The notes: generated from the sequence alone by a model not told the origin. 64,000 nt of DNA from Cycas panzhihuaensis (GCA_023213395.1 CM041465.1:9858001-9922000), one strand, 5' to 3'; counted from the stretch's first letter, positions 1-11,914 are shown. A program made the numbers and translations.

Positions 1-900
1 GGCAATAGACACAAGTGATGTTCTAATTATAATGAGGTTTAAAAGTACTTTTTATTTGAAATGAATGTTTAGGGATTGAGTTTTAGTTTTTAGATGTTCC
101 TAAATATTTAGAATTTTGAATATAGTCGTTATTTAAAGAATGACCTCTATAAGGTTTTTGAGATTTGGGATGATTTTTATGATTATTTTGATTTCTAGAT
201 TTATTTAATGGATTGGATTTAGAGAAAAGATCCTAAGAGGGATCTTAGATTTCTTTTGTTTGAACCAATATAGACTAATACTCAAGCAATTGATTTGTAA
301 GCTGATCAAATGAAATAGAGGGGTTCACACACCATTATCTAGTACTTTTATATTGATTAAAAGACTTTAGAAGTTTATTGATGGTAAGATGAATGGGTGT
401 GTCATCATCTTTTACATGGGACATGGTTACTATCTTATCACCTTCTTTAATTGATTTAGTACAGTTTTCTAGATATATATTTATCAGTTGAAGATTTGAT
501 AGAAACTCCTCAACTCTAGAAAAATCCTCAAATTCCAAGTTATATATTTTTTGATCAGTCCTGACAATTTGAGTGGTGTTTACTTTATTATACTTTTCTT
601 TTAACTTAGCCCAAACAGTGGCAAGTCCATCTGAATTAATGAATTACCTACATATGTCTAAGGATAAAGAGGTTAAGATGGTGCTTAAGGCTGCATCACA
701 GTTTATCAGATAGACCATGTAGGTATATAATATTTTATCTACAAGTTTTGTAAACTCCCCTATCATGTACCACCATAATTTTTATTGTTTAAGCTAGTTA
801 GATACCTTGACTTTCTAGTCAATATAATTTGAGCCATTTAGAACTCAAATTTGGGTAGAGGGGTTTGTCTTAAATATAATGATTATTTTAGAAAAATAAC
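1..900 (-). pseudogene. Decayed Copia gag (family C1)
   Basis: Minus-strand gag remnant. The best open piece, 335-538, contains HVKDDDTPIHLTINKLLKSFN, which matches the minus-strand reading of 31130-31220 in the C1 copy (HVKDHNIFIYLTINKLPKSFN). This resembles the helical UBN2-type gag of plant Copia elements, which forms the particle shell. Flanking nucleotide blocks (45-250 here, 30850-31020 there) also match. Several stops and frameshifts make it non-functional. The gag boundaries are approximate, since neither copy has a clean start. Confidence 0.6.
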
Positions 901-2756
901 CTAAGATAAATAGTGATCCTTTAAAAAAAAATAACAAGATAAGGTATATGACAAAAAATAAACTTTTAAATTAAAATAATTATTATATTAATCCATAAAT
1001 ATGAGATATAACAAAATCACAACAATTTAATTTTAAATTAAAGTATAACATTACTGAAGTAATGAAAATAAAGATACATTAATATTTTTAAAAATAGATT
1101 GTATAATTTGTAAAATAAATTAGGGGGGAGGGGGTCTCTTTTTAATCAATTTTACTAATTAAAATATATTTATAAAGATAAATGTTAAAGATTAAATTAA
1201 ATTTATAATAAAATTGCATAAATTATAAACTTGTTTGTAAATAAATAATATTAAAATAATAATCAGATTAAATTCTAGTAAATTAAATGAATTTATTAAA
1301 AAATAGAGGGATATAATAATGTTATTAATTTAAAATTTTAATAATTGATTAATAAATTATCAAATTAAATATAAAAAAGTTAAGGAAATATAAAGAAATT
1401 TGATAAATAGAGTTACATACCTACACTTACCTTGGTTATGATCTACTTTATTGACTTTGGACATAGTTTTACCCCTTAAAATAACTTCAAAAATACTTAA
1501 ATGATTAGCTAAATCAAAGGTCTCTAAATCAGAAATCTAATGCAACTTTCAATTCTAAATTTAAACTCTAAATGATAAAGTTATGATGAAAAATATGCAA
1601 GTAACCCTTTTTCAAAATGAGGGGGGATAAAAAATAAGGGGTTGAGCTCCTTTTACATTAAGATATAGGGTCATATGGAGGCTTAATATGATTGGGGGTT
1701 GAGGAGAGGGAGTGCTACATATTTGAAATTGAAATAAGTTGGATTTAAATCCTTTTGCAATTACAAAAACATTAAAATAAATTATAAAATTGTGTGATGT
1801 CTATCCCAACACAAAAAAGAATAAATATATAAAATATTTAATCCTACAAACTTAGGGTTTGATCAAATTTATTGCTCAAAAAATATTTATATAGGGTCTT
1901 CAAATTTTTATGTTTCTACACGATGGATTTTTGTGACTTCTTTGACTACAATGGCTTATATTTAAAGAAAAATTACATGCAGCCTTTATTGATGGTGTAA
2001 TGGCTTCATCTCTATGCATCTTCATGGGAATTACAACTTCAGTCATATCTTTAATTCAACTACATGGATATGTGATGTAGAGGGAATGACAAACAATAGC
2101 ATAATGGTCCTCTAATGACATTAAAAGATGGTCCTCCAATACGACATATATACTCTGATTAGATTTAAGTAACAACCAAAGTCAAATTGGAGTGTATTTG
2201 ATGTATCAATCTAAAAATGGAAGATATATCATGCTTTTGAGTGTGTTTAATCAATCTTGAACTTCCCTATAAACTCATCCTAATAATACATGTAGATCAA
2301 TAAAGGGTAGCTCACACGGAAATGACACTTGAGCAAATCTTACAACGATGGCTCTCTTGTGTGCATCTTCAAGCATTATCTATGGTGAGTTTATACAATG
2401 GAGTATATGGATGCTAATATTCTAATATTGGATGTCTTAACTAGTATGTGGGTGTTTGCTTATCATTTATCTATTATGGTAAGTTAGCATTTCTTCATCT
2501 TCCACATGATAGAGATGGCTTTCTACAAGTATTGCTACTAGTTGCAAGAGATTATGAGTATATTCTTGTACTTAATATCACCATGATGAATGCCATACTC
2601 ATGGATCTAAAAATAAATCTTCAGTCTACATGTTCTTCCTCTAGATTTGAGTGATATTTTGACTATCTCACAAAATTCTTGGTTGTAAATACTTTGGAAT
2701 ATAATCACAGATTCTTTCACAGTCTTGTCTTCAAGCACCCACACATATATGAACCC
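900..2756 (-). other. AT-rich leader of the C1-family element
   Basis: No credible coding sequence. It holds two blocks shared with the leaders of C1 (31990 and 35108) and C2 (18608 and 18807): a G-run followed by TCTC or TCCC at 1122-1138, and the motif GGTCATATGGAGGCTTAATA near 1668. The short open frame at 2448-2654 looks random. Confidence 0.5.
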
Positions 2757-2768
2757 ATTTTGATACCA
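2757..2768 (-). promoter_or_regulatory. Primer-binding site, initiator-Met type
   Basis: The minus strand reads TGGTATCAAAAT directly next to the LTR that starts at 2769. TGGTATCA is the usual Copia site pairing with the 3' end of initiator methionine tRNA; the last bases have decayed. Confidence 0.7.
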
Positions 2769-3110
2769 TGCTGGAGAGAGGAGTACATATGAGAAATCAT
2801 ATACAAATCATATATCCAATTATACACAAGTGTAGATAAGTGGAAAACCCCTATAGGGGAAGAAAAACCATCCTAAAATAATAATTTTATAAATATCAAA
2901 ATGCATAGTATGTAGGATATTTATATCTCATCCCTCTCTCTCTATTGATTAGTCCTTCTAGAAGGATATGTAGGGCACCTCATATAATGTTATCAATGGT
3001 GGTCATATAAAGTTAGTTGTAATGGACAATGGACCATACACCAAACTTCTAATATATAATAATTAAATACATAAATATATTTCTAAGATATCATTACATT
3101 ACAAAGATTA
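2769..3110 (-). repeat. Copia 5' LTR, family C1
   Basis: Begins TGCTGGAGAG and resembles the LTRs at 9755 and 52865, including the shared phrase GGAAAACCCC near 2842. The right end (about 3110) is inferred from where similarity to the other LTRs stops and Copia RT begins. Confidence 0.65.
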
Positions 3111-3784
3111 ATTCTAATAGAAGTGAAAGAAAATCTATAATAAAGAGCTACAATAGAGGAGGAGTATAGTTTAATTATAAAGAATGACACTTGGGATTTG
3201 GTTCCTTCATCTCTATCTAAGAACCAAGTCAATTGTAAGTGGATCTATAAGATAAAGTTTTACTATAATGGAGAGGTAGATAAGTATAAAGTTAGACTTG
3301 TTATGGAAGGGTTCAAATAGAAAGAAGGAATTAATTATAAAGAGACATTTACACCTATCTCAAAGATGATAATGGTATAATTGATTCTTACTTTAGAAAC
3401 TATATATGGTTAGGAGTTATACTAGATGGATATGAAGTCAACATTCCTTAATAAAGACTTTAAATAGGAGATATATATGGCTCAACCTCTTGGTTTTATG
3501 AAGGAAGAATAGGAGCATTTAGTATGTCATTTAAAGACATCTCCCTATGGCCTAAAATAAGAACTTCATGCTTGGTATGATAAGATAGATACCATATTAA
3601 AGGAGGGTGGTTTTATGATGACAAAACTAGAGTGAAGTCTTTATATTTGAGGGAATGGAGCTATAATAGTTATTATTATATTATATATATATGACCTTAT
3701 TGTTACAGGCAACTATAATAGGACTATTAGATCTGCAAAGTATTATTTAGGATACTTTTGATAGGACAGATCTTAGGCTACTTC
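3111..3784 (+). pseudogene. Copia reverse transcriptase relic P1, first half
   Basis: The plus-strand translation shows the start of a Copia RT (RVT_2): IEEEYSLIIKNDTWDLVPSS, then CKWIYKIKF, VDKYKVRLV, MDMKSTFLNKDF and PYGLK. The position of the normal YVDD box reads IYDLIVTG and is degraded. The protein would copy element RNA into DNA inside the particle. At least eight in-frame stops are present, mostly TAG or TAA at sites where the family has Trp or Gln. The frame runs up to 3789, where C0 has landed, and resumes at 6860: LHY on the left meets FLGIKAK on the right, as in intact Copia RT. Confidence 0.85.
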
Positions 3785-3789
3785 ATTAC
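3785..3789 (+). repeat. Target-site duplication of C0, left
   Basis: ATTAC here and again at 6855-6859, exactly flanking the C0 LTR ends. Confidence 0.92.
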
Positions 3790-4019
3790 TGTTGGAATAT
3801 TTATAATGCACATTTGTTTTATCCCACATGCAAGTGGATTCCTACTCTTTCTATCATGACTTATATTATAAATACACAATTTTGTGTATCATATTGAAAT
3901 GTTATTGTTGTAAGGATGTTTTGTTAATACAAATTGAGGTACCTTAAGGGTACCATTAGATCCTATGGAGGTGTTTACTTCTATTTGTGATTATCTTATT
4001 GTAGGTCTATTTTCCAACA
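3790..4019 (+). repeat. C0 5' LTR
   Basis: 230 bp, TGTTGGAATA to TTTTCCAACA, with the inverted ends TGTTGGAA/TTCCAACA. It carries the internal palindrome GGTACCTTAAGGGTACC, also present in the 3' copy. Confidence 0.93.
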
Positions 4020-4033
4020 TGGTATCAGAACGC
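4020..4033 (+). promoter_or_regulatory. C0 primer-binding site
   Basis: TGGTATCAGAACGC starts at the base after the LTR. It matches the initiator-Met consensus TGGTATCAGAGC for the first ten bases. Confidence 0.88.
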
Positions 4034-5452
4034 CCAGGTTGAGAGAGGTGTTTTTGTTTGGTATTAGAGCAGTGATTTGGGAAGTACCATAATGTTGAAA
4101 TTTCTGAAAAGTAATGGCGAAATTGAGACAAAATAGCTCGTTCTATAAAATTTGAGTGGTCACACTACACATTTTAGGGTGAAAGTGTGAAAATTACAGC
4201 AAAATTAATTTCAGCCTACATTTTTTTCGTCGCCATATTTTTGGGATAAATCTATAATGTCAACTTCAAAGAGCCATAACTTTAGCTACAGGTATCCAAA
4301 TGACCTCAATTTTTTTTCGATTCTGTGTGTTTTTAAATTTTCTTTCTAATGAAAGTAGTTTGAGGTTCATCGGAGTTCAAAATAAAAAGTTATGAGTAAT
4401 TTACCAGAAGGTACTATTACAGCCCCTAGAAACCCTAATTGTGAAATTCCTAAAGGAGCATAACTTTTGATCTGGATATTAGAATTCAATTTTGTCTAAA
4501 CTGTTGGAATCGTATTTCAGAGGCCATCATTTCCATCCATATTTAATGTATTTTTGAGCTATATCTTTTTTCAGAAATAAGTTTTTAGGAATTTAAGGGT
4601 TTCATATTGATATGGTGACATAAATGAGGCAATGGTAATGAAGTGTGATTGTTTGAGGCTCTCTTATATATGTTGTGCATGGGAGAGTATTGTTACAAGT
4701 GAGATGATATTAAGTTATGTTGATGTGAATGTATTTGGCACTCTATTGGTGATTTGAAGTGCATGATGGTGATTGTTTAATGGAAAATTAAGTACCTTCG
4801 TACATGTGTTCATATGAGAGAGCTATTGTGATGATGACATAGTATGGTGATGAAGCAAAAGTACATGTGTTTATATGAATGGGTTGGGTGGCATATGGTG
4901 ATTTAGTGCTACTTGGAATGTGATTTATGTGAAGGGACTTGATGGACATAACAAAGTTAATTTAAGGGCAAGAAAGATAGTAATTTGAGGCAATGAGGTG
5001 CTTATTGCATGTGAGGTTAACATGACAAGATTGGGCAATTATTGGGCATGTTTTGAGGATGAGATTAGGGATGTTTGATGATGTGTTCTAGTTGATCAAA
5101 TGGGCAAAGAAGGATGAGTTTCTTGTTGAAGATACCTGAGTTTCAAGGAAGTAAAATTATTAAATAGTGTAATGGCATGAGTTGTATGTTTTGGGTAATC
5201 AAGTGAAGTGTGTGTCTTGGTAGCAACATATGACATATATAATCATTGTGAGATTTATGAGGCATTAATTTGGTGAAGTGAGTGTTTGGATTCTACGTGA
5301 TTGGTTGGTGATATGTGAAAGACAATGATGTGAGGATAAAGTCAATGATGTGAAAGATACGAGATATGAGAGAATTTGGTGAGTATGATTAATGAGCAAG
5401 TTACCAATGTTAGGTGAGTTTGTTGATTGAAAAAGGGGCATATTATTTAGAG
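4034..5452 (+). other. C0 leader, no gene seen
   Basis: 1.4 kb between primer site and gag, unusually long for a 3-kb element. No continuous frame longer than about 60 codons looks coding. It is relatively G- and T-rich on the plus strand (many GATG and GTGA steps), unlike the C0 LTRs. It may hold the packaging signal. Confidence 0.5.
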
Positions 5453-6601
5453 ATGGCATTTATAATCATGGAAGAGAATGATGTGGTTATGTATGTTCCA
5501 GAAATAAATGAATATTACTTGAAGGATTCATTTCTTCCAATACCTAAGTGCAATGGTGAAGACTACTTCTTTTGGACAATTAAAATGAAATGTTTATTCA
5601 TAGCTAGAGGTTTATGGAAGATTGTTACTAATGAATTTGATATCCCTAATGATGAAGAAGAAAAGGAAATGCTTGAGAAGAAAGATAGGAAAGCATTCAT
5701 TATGATTTATGCTGCATTCAATGAGGTTGATCTTCCTTCCAAATTCCATTTTGTCATTCCTATGATTCTACATGCAAGTAATGCTAAATAAGCTTAGGAT
5801 TTTCTAAGGGAAGTATTTGAACAAACTCCTAAAGAGACACAACAAATGATTGAAAAAGCAATTAGGGCTAGTTATGGTATAGGTACAATGAATAAAGAAA
5901 ATATCATCGACACTGATGAAACAACATGTCAAGATGAAGAATGTATGAGTACTGATGAAATTTCTACTGAATATAAAGAAAGGATAGTTGAATGCATTGA
6001 TGAGACTATAACTACTAATGAAGACATTGAAAGTGATGAGTTGATAAAGGTTTATATAGATGACACCATGATTTCAAGAGAGATTAAATATGAATCTGAT
6101 GGTTCTATAAAAGATTAATCTTATATTGATGATATTCCTACTTTAAGTATTGATTCAAGTTTGAATGATATTTCTTCTTTAAGCATTGTTTCAAGTTCAA
6201 AGAGTATGCAAGTTGATCAAGACTCCACTCCTAAGGTTGAAGAAATCACTGTTGTACATAGTGTTCAAGAGTTTATACAAGATAATGATGACATGCAAGT
6301 TGTGATTGAAGATGGTTATTTACAGGATCTACATCAAAATAAGACTAGACCAGGCACAATGAAGAATCATAATTTGCACTTGCTAGAGCTACTACATCAA
6401 CATCATCACTACAGGATTGAAGATAGAAACCAAGTTGAGGACATCATCCTACAAAGACATCAGTACATAATTGAAGACGCAAATCAAGATGAAGACATCA
6501 TTCTACAGCAAAGTCATCACTATAATTTTGAAGACAAGGATCAAGTTGAAGACATCATTTTTGAGACAATTCCAAGGAAAAAGTGTTACAAATATAAATG
6601 A
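5453..6601 (+). pseudogene. C0 gag with acidic tail (three stops, one frame)
   Basis: One reading frame of about 380 codons, interrupted only by stops at 5789, 5795 and 6116. Residues about 20-130 are a UBN2/DUF4219-type gag domain: IPKCNGEDYFFWTIKMKCLF, LWKIV, then after the stops DFLREVFEQTPKE. Two of the stops sit where the family has Gln and Trp (AWDFL). The tail (from about codon 140) is strongly acidic, for example DTDETTCQDEECMSTDEIST, and ends in three imperfect 18-20-residue repeats around EDxNQVEDIIL (6400-6570). No zinc knuckle (CCHC) or protease is present. I chose the start at 5453 because the gag homology begins shortly after it; an upstream in-frame ATG at 5414 is possible. Confidence 0.75.
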
Positions 6602-6611
6602 CCAAAATGTG

Positions 6612-6624
6612 CATTAAGGGGGAG
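6612..6624 (+). promoter_or_regulatory. C0 polypurine tract
   Basis: CATTAAGGGGGAG immediately before the 3' LTR. This is the plus-strand primer typical of Copia elements. Confidence 0.85.
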
Positions 6625-6854
6625 TGTTGGAATATTTATAATGCACATTTGTTTTATCCCACATGCAAGTGGATTCCTACTCTTTCTATCATGACTTATA
6701 TTATAAATATATAATTTTGTGTATGATATTGTAATGTTGTTGTTGTAAGGATGTTTTGTTAATATAATTTGAGGTACCTTAAGGGTACCATTCGATCTTG
6801 TGGAGGTGTTTGTTTCTATTTGTAATTATCTTATTGCAGGTCTATTTTCCAACA
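6625..6854 (+). repeat. C0 3' LTR
   Basis: 230 bp, aligned without gaps to the 5' LTR. About 14 differences, mostly transitions. Confidence 0.93.
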
Positions 6855-6859
6855 ATTAC

Positions 6860-7700
6860 TTCTTAGGTATTAAAGCTAAGTAGATGGATGATTGTATCAT
6901 GATGTCATAATTGAGGTATATAAAAAACTTACTTAATAGATTCAAGAAGAAGGATTACAAACTAGTGAAGATACCATGTGTAAAGGGCATAAAGCTCCTA
7001 AAAGAAATGAATATGCTAATTGTAGATGGGACTTTGTATTAATAATTGGTAGGGAGTTTAGCTTATTAAACTCATACTAAGCATAGTATTTCTTATGTTA
7101 TTAAATTAGTATCTTGTTACATGTAGAATTATTAGGTTATTGTAAAGAGGATTCTAATGTATGTTAAGGGAACACTTAATCTTGGCCTTGAATACCTTCA
7201 AGATAAAGAGGTGAAATTACATGGGTATACTAATGTAGATTGGGGTGGAGTTACTAAAGATAGGAAATCAACTATTGGATATATTTTTGGTATTAGAAAT
7301 AGGTTTGTAACATGACATTACAAAAAAAAAGCCACTATTATATTATCTTCTATAAAGGTTAAATACCAAGGATGCAATGTAGGTGTGAGGGAAGTAGTAT
7401 GGCTATAAGGACTTTTGGAGAATCTTGTAATATCTTTTAGAGTATGTATCATACTTATTCAAAATCAAAGTGCTATTTTACTTTCAAAGAATCTATAATT
7501 TCATGTACATAGAAAGCATATCAAGATCCAACACCTTTGTATCCATGAGCACATTAGATTAGGAAAGTTGCAAGTAGAACTTTATTCAAGTAAAGAATAA
7601 CTTGTAAATATATTTACCAAAGCTCTTACTAAATACCATTTCATAAAGATTCATGCTAATTTGGGACTTAGTGAAGTTATCCTTGAGGAGGGATATATCA
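6860..7700 (+). pseudogene. Copia RT C-terminus and RNase H relic P1, second half
   Basis: Resumes the P1 frame after C0: FLGIKAK, then the Copia RNase H with LHGYTNVDWGGVTKDRKSTI (family form GYxDADWAGxxxDRKSTSG), KVKYQGC (family KAEYxA), and near the end HRKHIKIQHLCIHEHI (family RTKHIDIRYHFIRE). The last segment LVNIFTKAL is the usual C-terminal LADIFTKAL. The first metal-binding Asp of RNase H has become Asn (TNVD). About ten in-frame stops. It would degrade the RNA strand during reverse transcription if intact. Confidence 0.85.
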
Positions 7701-7760
7701 ATAGGAATAATGACAAAGGATAGTCTAGCCCTCATGAAGACTTTAAGATCTCACGTTTAC

Positions 7761-7772
7761 ATTAAGGGGGGA
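7761..7772 (+). promoter_or_regulatory. P1 polypurine tract
   Basis: ATTAAGGGGGGA directly before TGTTGGAGTG, where the P1 3' LTR starts. Confidence 0.75.
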
Positions 7773-8075
7773 TGTTGGAGTGATAACCTTACTAACTAAT
7801 ATTAAATATGGCATAAATATCATGAAGATGAATGTATTATATTAAATCTAGTGTAGGTTTATAGATGTACATATGTGACAATTGAATATCTATTTACAAA
7901 GATCTAAAGTCTATTATATTTATATCTTTGGTACTAATGTAATCAAATTATTTTGTGGTAGGTTTTTACTGAAAGGTTTCCAACATAACTCTATTGTACC
8001 ATGTACTTACGTCTTTCATGCTTGTTATGTATATAAATGATCTATATCCTATTTTTCATACTTGTTTCTAATAAA
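7773..8075 (+). repeat. P1 3' LTR (right end approximate)
   Basis: Begins TGTTGGAGTGATAACC after the polypurine tract. It contains a TATA-like TGTATATAAATGA near 8029 and a polyadenylation-like AATAAAAG near 8070. A CCAACA at 7980-7985 could mark an earlier end (213 bp), but the promoter-like elements lie beyond it. I place the end just before recognisable Tat coding sequence at about 8082. The upstream partner LTR is outside the window. Confidence 0.55.
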
Positions 8076-9330
8076 AGGCTAATCAATGATGAATGGTATA
8101 ATGATGTCATTTATTATATAATCCACCAAGTATATCATAATAATATAAGTGATAAGGTGAAATAATATATAAGGGCTACATCCTAATAATAGTTCCTCAT
8201 TCATAATACATTCTATAAAAGATCATTCGAAGGGGTTCTCCTTAAATGTGTTAGCCCTAAAGGAACACAATGGATCCTCTATAACTTCCTAGATGGCATT
8301 TATGGAGGATAATTTTATGGAAAATCTATAACTAAAAAATCATACAAACGGGTTTGTTTTAGCCTACTTTATTAAAAGCACTCATGCATATGCCCAAAAG
8401 TGTAAAATATGCCAAGAGAATTCAAACATTATGCATCAACCTTTTAAGGATCTATATGTCATCATGTCTCCTTGGCCTTTCTCTTAGTGGAGTTTAAACT
8501 TAATTAGAGTTATTATGCCCCCATCTTCATCATAACATGAGTTTATATTGACTATGATAGAATACTTTATTAAATGGGTAATGGACATCCCTCTCTTATC
8601 ATCCATAAAAACGTCATTATTACATTCATCTTCCAATATATTATTTATAATTTTAGGGTATCAAATATCTTGATTAAAGATAATTAGACCCTATTATGTA
8701 ACAAGGAGGTGGATGAACTATCTACTAAGCTCCATATAAATCATAAGACCTCGTCACCCTATTATCCTTAGGTAAATAGGTAAATAGAGGTATTCAATAA
8801 AATATTAGTCTCTATTTTGAAGATAATGGTATCCAAATCTCAAAGAGATTGGCACCGATAGTTGTACCTTGCCTTATAGGCCTATTAAACATCCATACAA
8901 ACTAACATGGCCATGACATATTTTTACTTATCTATGGGCCAGAAGTAGTCCTTTCACTCAAAGTAGAGATCTTGTCTCTAGGATATTAAAAAAGGATTTT
9001 ATCAATGAAGAGTAGCACTATTAGCCATACCTCCTAAACTTACAAGCCCTAGATGGAAGTTGCTCGGTTATAGATCGAAAGAATTTAGATTCTAAATAAA
9101 AATCTTAACAGACCCATGATAAACATATAAGACCTCATAAATTTACCCTAAGAGGTAAGGTCCTTAAGCTAGAGTATTTACATGATCATCTTCTAATATT
9201 TTCTCCCTAATATATAGTCCCATTTTTGGTTTTAAAGGACCTTTCAAATAATGCATATTAAATTTCTACTCCTAAGGGCCTTAAGTTTTGAAAATATGTT
9301 AATGTGTAATTTCTCAAAACGTTTTTTAGT
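8076..9330 (+). pseudogene. Gypsy/Tat integrase relic
   Basis: Plus-strand decayed integrase closely related to the one at 43730-44980. It opens with INDEWYND (the same linker lies near 43730), then FYKRSFEGVLLKC, the zinc-binding CKICQENSNI, SPWPFS then SLNLI in the core, and the C-terminal GPF-like module as LKLEYLHDHL, YIVPFLVLKDLSNNAY and FLKTFF. The normal zinc-binding His residues and catalytic DDE triad are largely lost, and there are more than ten stops. It lacks RT upstream, because P1 abuts it. Divergence from the nested Tat copy is large, so this relic is much older. Confidence 0.82.
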
Positions 9331-9754
9331 TGATAATGTTGCCACCTTGGCTTTGAAATCAACTTAAACTCTCTATGCTCTAAAATGAGCTTAAACTATG
9401 CTATACTCCTATATGAATATAAATTGGGATATGTCTATAAAATGACCTTAAATTATTTATGATCTACTAAGAGTTAAAAGCTAGAAAGCCCTCTAAGTTA
9501 ATCGTTAAAGAGATAGAACTATAATGATTCACATTACTACATTAAGTATGTATATCATGATATATCAATATATTGTGCCTATTATAGCACCCTTAAGCAA
9601 TGCCCATGGGAATATTACACTCCTCCATGAGTATAAACTAGCATTACACCCTATCATGAGAATATACTATCACTTGTTAATATCATTTTAAAAAATTTAT
9701 AAAATTTTTAAAGTTAGAAAACCATATATATGTGTGTGTGTATGTCTATGTATA
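9331..9754 (+). other. Probable 3' non-coding part of the Tat relic, ending in a TG/TA microsatellite
   Basis: No coding signal. The last 30 bases (about 9725-9754) are a TATATGTGTGTGTGTATG-type simple repeat in which C1 is inserted; the longer TG run on the other side of C1 begins at 53213. Confidence 0.45.
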
Positions 9755-10125
9755 TGTTAGAGAGGGAGATTAAAAATAGATAACATGATGCATAATTAAT
9801 CAATGAGAGGAGACAACACATGGATAGGTGGAAAACCCCTTTGAAGGAAGAAAAACCACCTCAGAATAGTAAAAATATATTATCAAAATGTATAATACAT
9901 CATCCTTGTAGGATTGTGATTCCCTCTTTTATCTCCCCTAGATTTTAGCATGCACCTCTCATGTTTTTAATAAGAGAGATAATATAAGTATTCTAAAATA
10001 GATAACGATCCATTCGATAGATTTTTAATGATATCTTTCATAATAATAATAAACTATATAAACTAACTCTTTATTATAAGATAACATTATACCTTATCAT
10101 TAATGTAATAACATTAATTATAGCA
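9755..10125 (-). repeat. C1 3' LTR
   Basis: 371 bp, TGTTAGAGAGGGAG to ATTATAGCA. It is similar over its length to 52865-53212 (shared AGATTAAAAATAGATAA, GGAAAACCCCTTT, TCTCCCCTAGATTTT) and more distantly to 2769-3110. Confidence 0.85.
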
Positions 10126-10135
10126 TCCCCCTTTA
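10126..10135 (-). promoter_or_regulatory. C1 polypurine tract
   Basis: The plus strand reads TCCCCCTTTA right after the LTR, so the minus strand has a purine run AAAGGGGGA next to the 3' LTR. Confidence 0.75.
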
Positions 10136-11914
10136 ATGTTATCTATAATATAAAGAGATGGAGAAGAATGATGAAGGCTTTAGCAGTCAATCCCCCTTTG
10201 ATGAAGATTTCATCAACCTTTAGTAACTCATGTAGCTTAACAAATTTTGCTTCAGTTAGTGGCTTTGTCAATATATTTACAACCTATAAGTCTATAGGAC
10301 AATAAGAAAGATTAATAGTATTATCATTAACAAAATTATGAAAATAAAATATTAATGTAATTTAATATGTTTAGTTTGAGAATGAGCCACATGGTTAGTA
10401 ATAATTACAATGGCTAATTGATTATTTACTTTTATTTGAATAGAAGATATAAAAAATAAACTAAGTTTATTTAATAGTAATTTTATCCACAAAGATTATT
10501 TACTAACTTCTACTAATGTATAATATTCTACTTTAGCTACAGATAAAATAGGAGATTATATCTTTTTACTTACCCAAGTAATAGGTAAAAAATCAAGAAA
10601 GAAAATATATGTAGTTGTTGATTTTAGTCATCAGATTCACTCGCCTAATCAAAATTAGTATAACTTATTAACCTAAGATTAGAGTTAGAATATTTATAAG
10701 TTAAGCTATAGTGAATAATACATTGAAAATATTACATGATATGCTTGGTTACTTTCTAGTGCGATTCATATAGTTATTGCATATACTTAAAACATAGAGC
10801 AATAACATAAGAAATATCTAAATAGGCATAGGTTTGATAGATAAGACTACCAATCATTTGATAATATAGAGTTGGGTCATAAAGAGATGTTAAACAAGTA
10901 GCTAATAGTTTAACACCTGATTGTAATGGAGTAGGAGTTAGTTTAAAATTTTGTATATCGAATCTTTTAATTAAATCAAAAGTATATTTGGATTATGATA
11001 TGGAGATTGATGAATTAGATTAATAAACTTGTAAGCTTAAAAAATAATGAAGAAGACCTAAGCTACTCATCTCAAATTATTCCATAAGAATAGATTTCAA
11101 CTAAAAAATAACAAAAAGTAAGGATCTAGTGATGATAATATCATCAAAATATAAAATTAGATTAGTAATGTTATTATTTTCTCATTTAATATAAAGATTA
11201 AGATTACTAATATATTTAACATAGCCATCTTGATTAAGATAATTATCAATTATAGTATATCAAACCTATGGGGTTTGTTTAAGTTTATGTAAAGACTTTT
11301 TAATTCTATAAATAAAAGTAGAATTAGTTATAAAACTTGGGAGTTGGGACATATAAATTTCTTCTTCAAGATATCCATTAAGAAAAATACTTTTGAAATC
11401 TATTTAATGGATTTTCTAGTCAAACTAGGTGTAAGGGTAATAATAATTTTAATAGTATTTATTTTAGCAACTAGAATAGAGGTTTTAATGTAATCAATAC
11501 TATTTATAAAAAACCTTTTGTAACTAGGTGAACTTTTTATTTTTTAGTGACACCTTCAGAGTTATACTTTATGTGGTAGACCTATTTATAATCAACCAAA
11601 TTCTTCCCTGAAGGTAAAGGAACTAAGTACCATATGGGAATTTTAAGAAGAGCCTCATATTTAGCTCATATGGTTTTTGGCCATATTAGATTTTTTATTA
11701 ACTTCTTGAAATGTATTAGGATCATTATTAGATATAACTTTATCCATCAAAGTAAAGTTAGCATGTAGCTTTTGAGAGCTAGTTTTTCTTACATCTAATG
11801 GATTATCAACATTAATACCAATAGCTAAAAGGGTTGTCTAAAACTATTTAGGTTATTTACTTCTTTGGAGTTGAGTAGAAACATATAGTAATTCAGATTT
11901 ATTTATGTCAATTA
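10136..11914 (-). pseudogene. C1 RT and RNase H (decayed)
   Basis: Minus-strand Copia RT-RNase H. Recognisable pieces are RIKKSLHKLKQTP (family KLxKSLYGLKQAP), then LILYFDDIIITRS, where YFDD at 11140-11151 replaces the usual YVDD catalytic box. Further down (lower coordinates) are patches of RNase H with many stops. The protein would have been the polymerase of C1. The frame is lost repeatedly, and I could not follow it continuously. The LINE insertion at 11915-15465 separates it from the integrase part. Confidence 0.75.

Larger units (their letters stand above)
1..3110 (-). mobile_element. Copia element of family C1, 5' portion, cut by window edge
   Basis: Read on the minus strand this is the 5' part of a Ty1/Copia element: LTR (2769-3110), primer-binding site (2757-2768), a long AT-rich leader and a decayed gag (below about 900). 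The rest of pol lies beyond base 1. The same order, with matching blocks, recurs in the nested element C1 (gag near 31200, leader 31700-35570, LTR 52865). The distance from primer site to the matching gag block is about 2.4 kb here and about 2.5 kb in C1 once nested insertions are subtracted, so both belong to one family. It sits against a plus-strand Copia RT relic starting at 3111. Confidence 0.75.
3790..6854 (+). mobile_element. C0: complete gag-only LTR retrotransposon
   Basis: A 3065-bp element with two 230-bp LTRs (3790-4019 and 6625-6854), 5-bp target duplication ATTAC, primer site at 4020, polypurine tract at 6612-6624 and a single gag-like reading frame. Protease, integrase, RT and RNase H are absent, so it must have been moved by enzymes from another Copia element. 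This matches the plant class I recall as TR-GAG (terminal-repeat elements with a GAG domain). The LTRs differ at about 14 of 230 positions by eye, so the insertion is fairly old. It interrupts the P1 RT at the YFLG box. Confidence 0.9.

Noticed and set aside
2448-2654. 68-codon open frame as a small gene
   Set aside because: Lies in the decayed leader of the C1-family element, no motif, not matched in the other leader copy.
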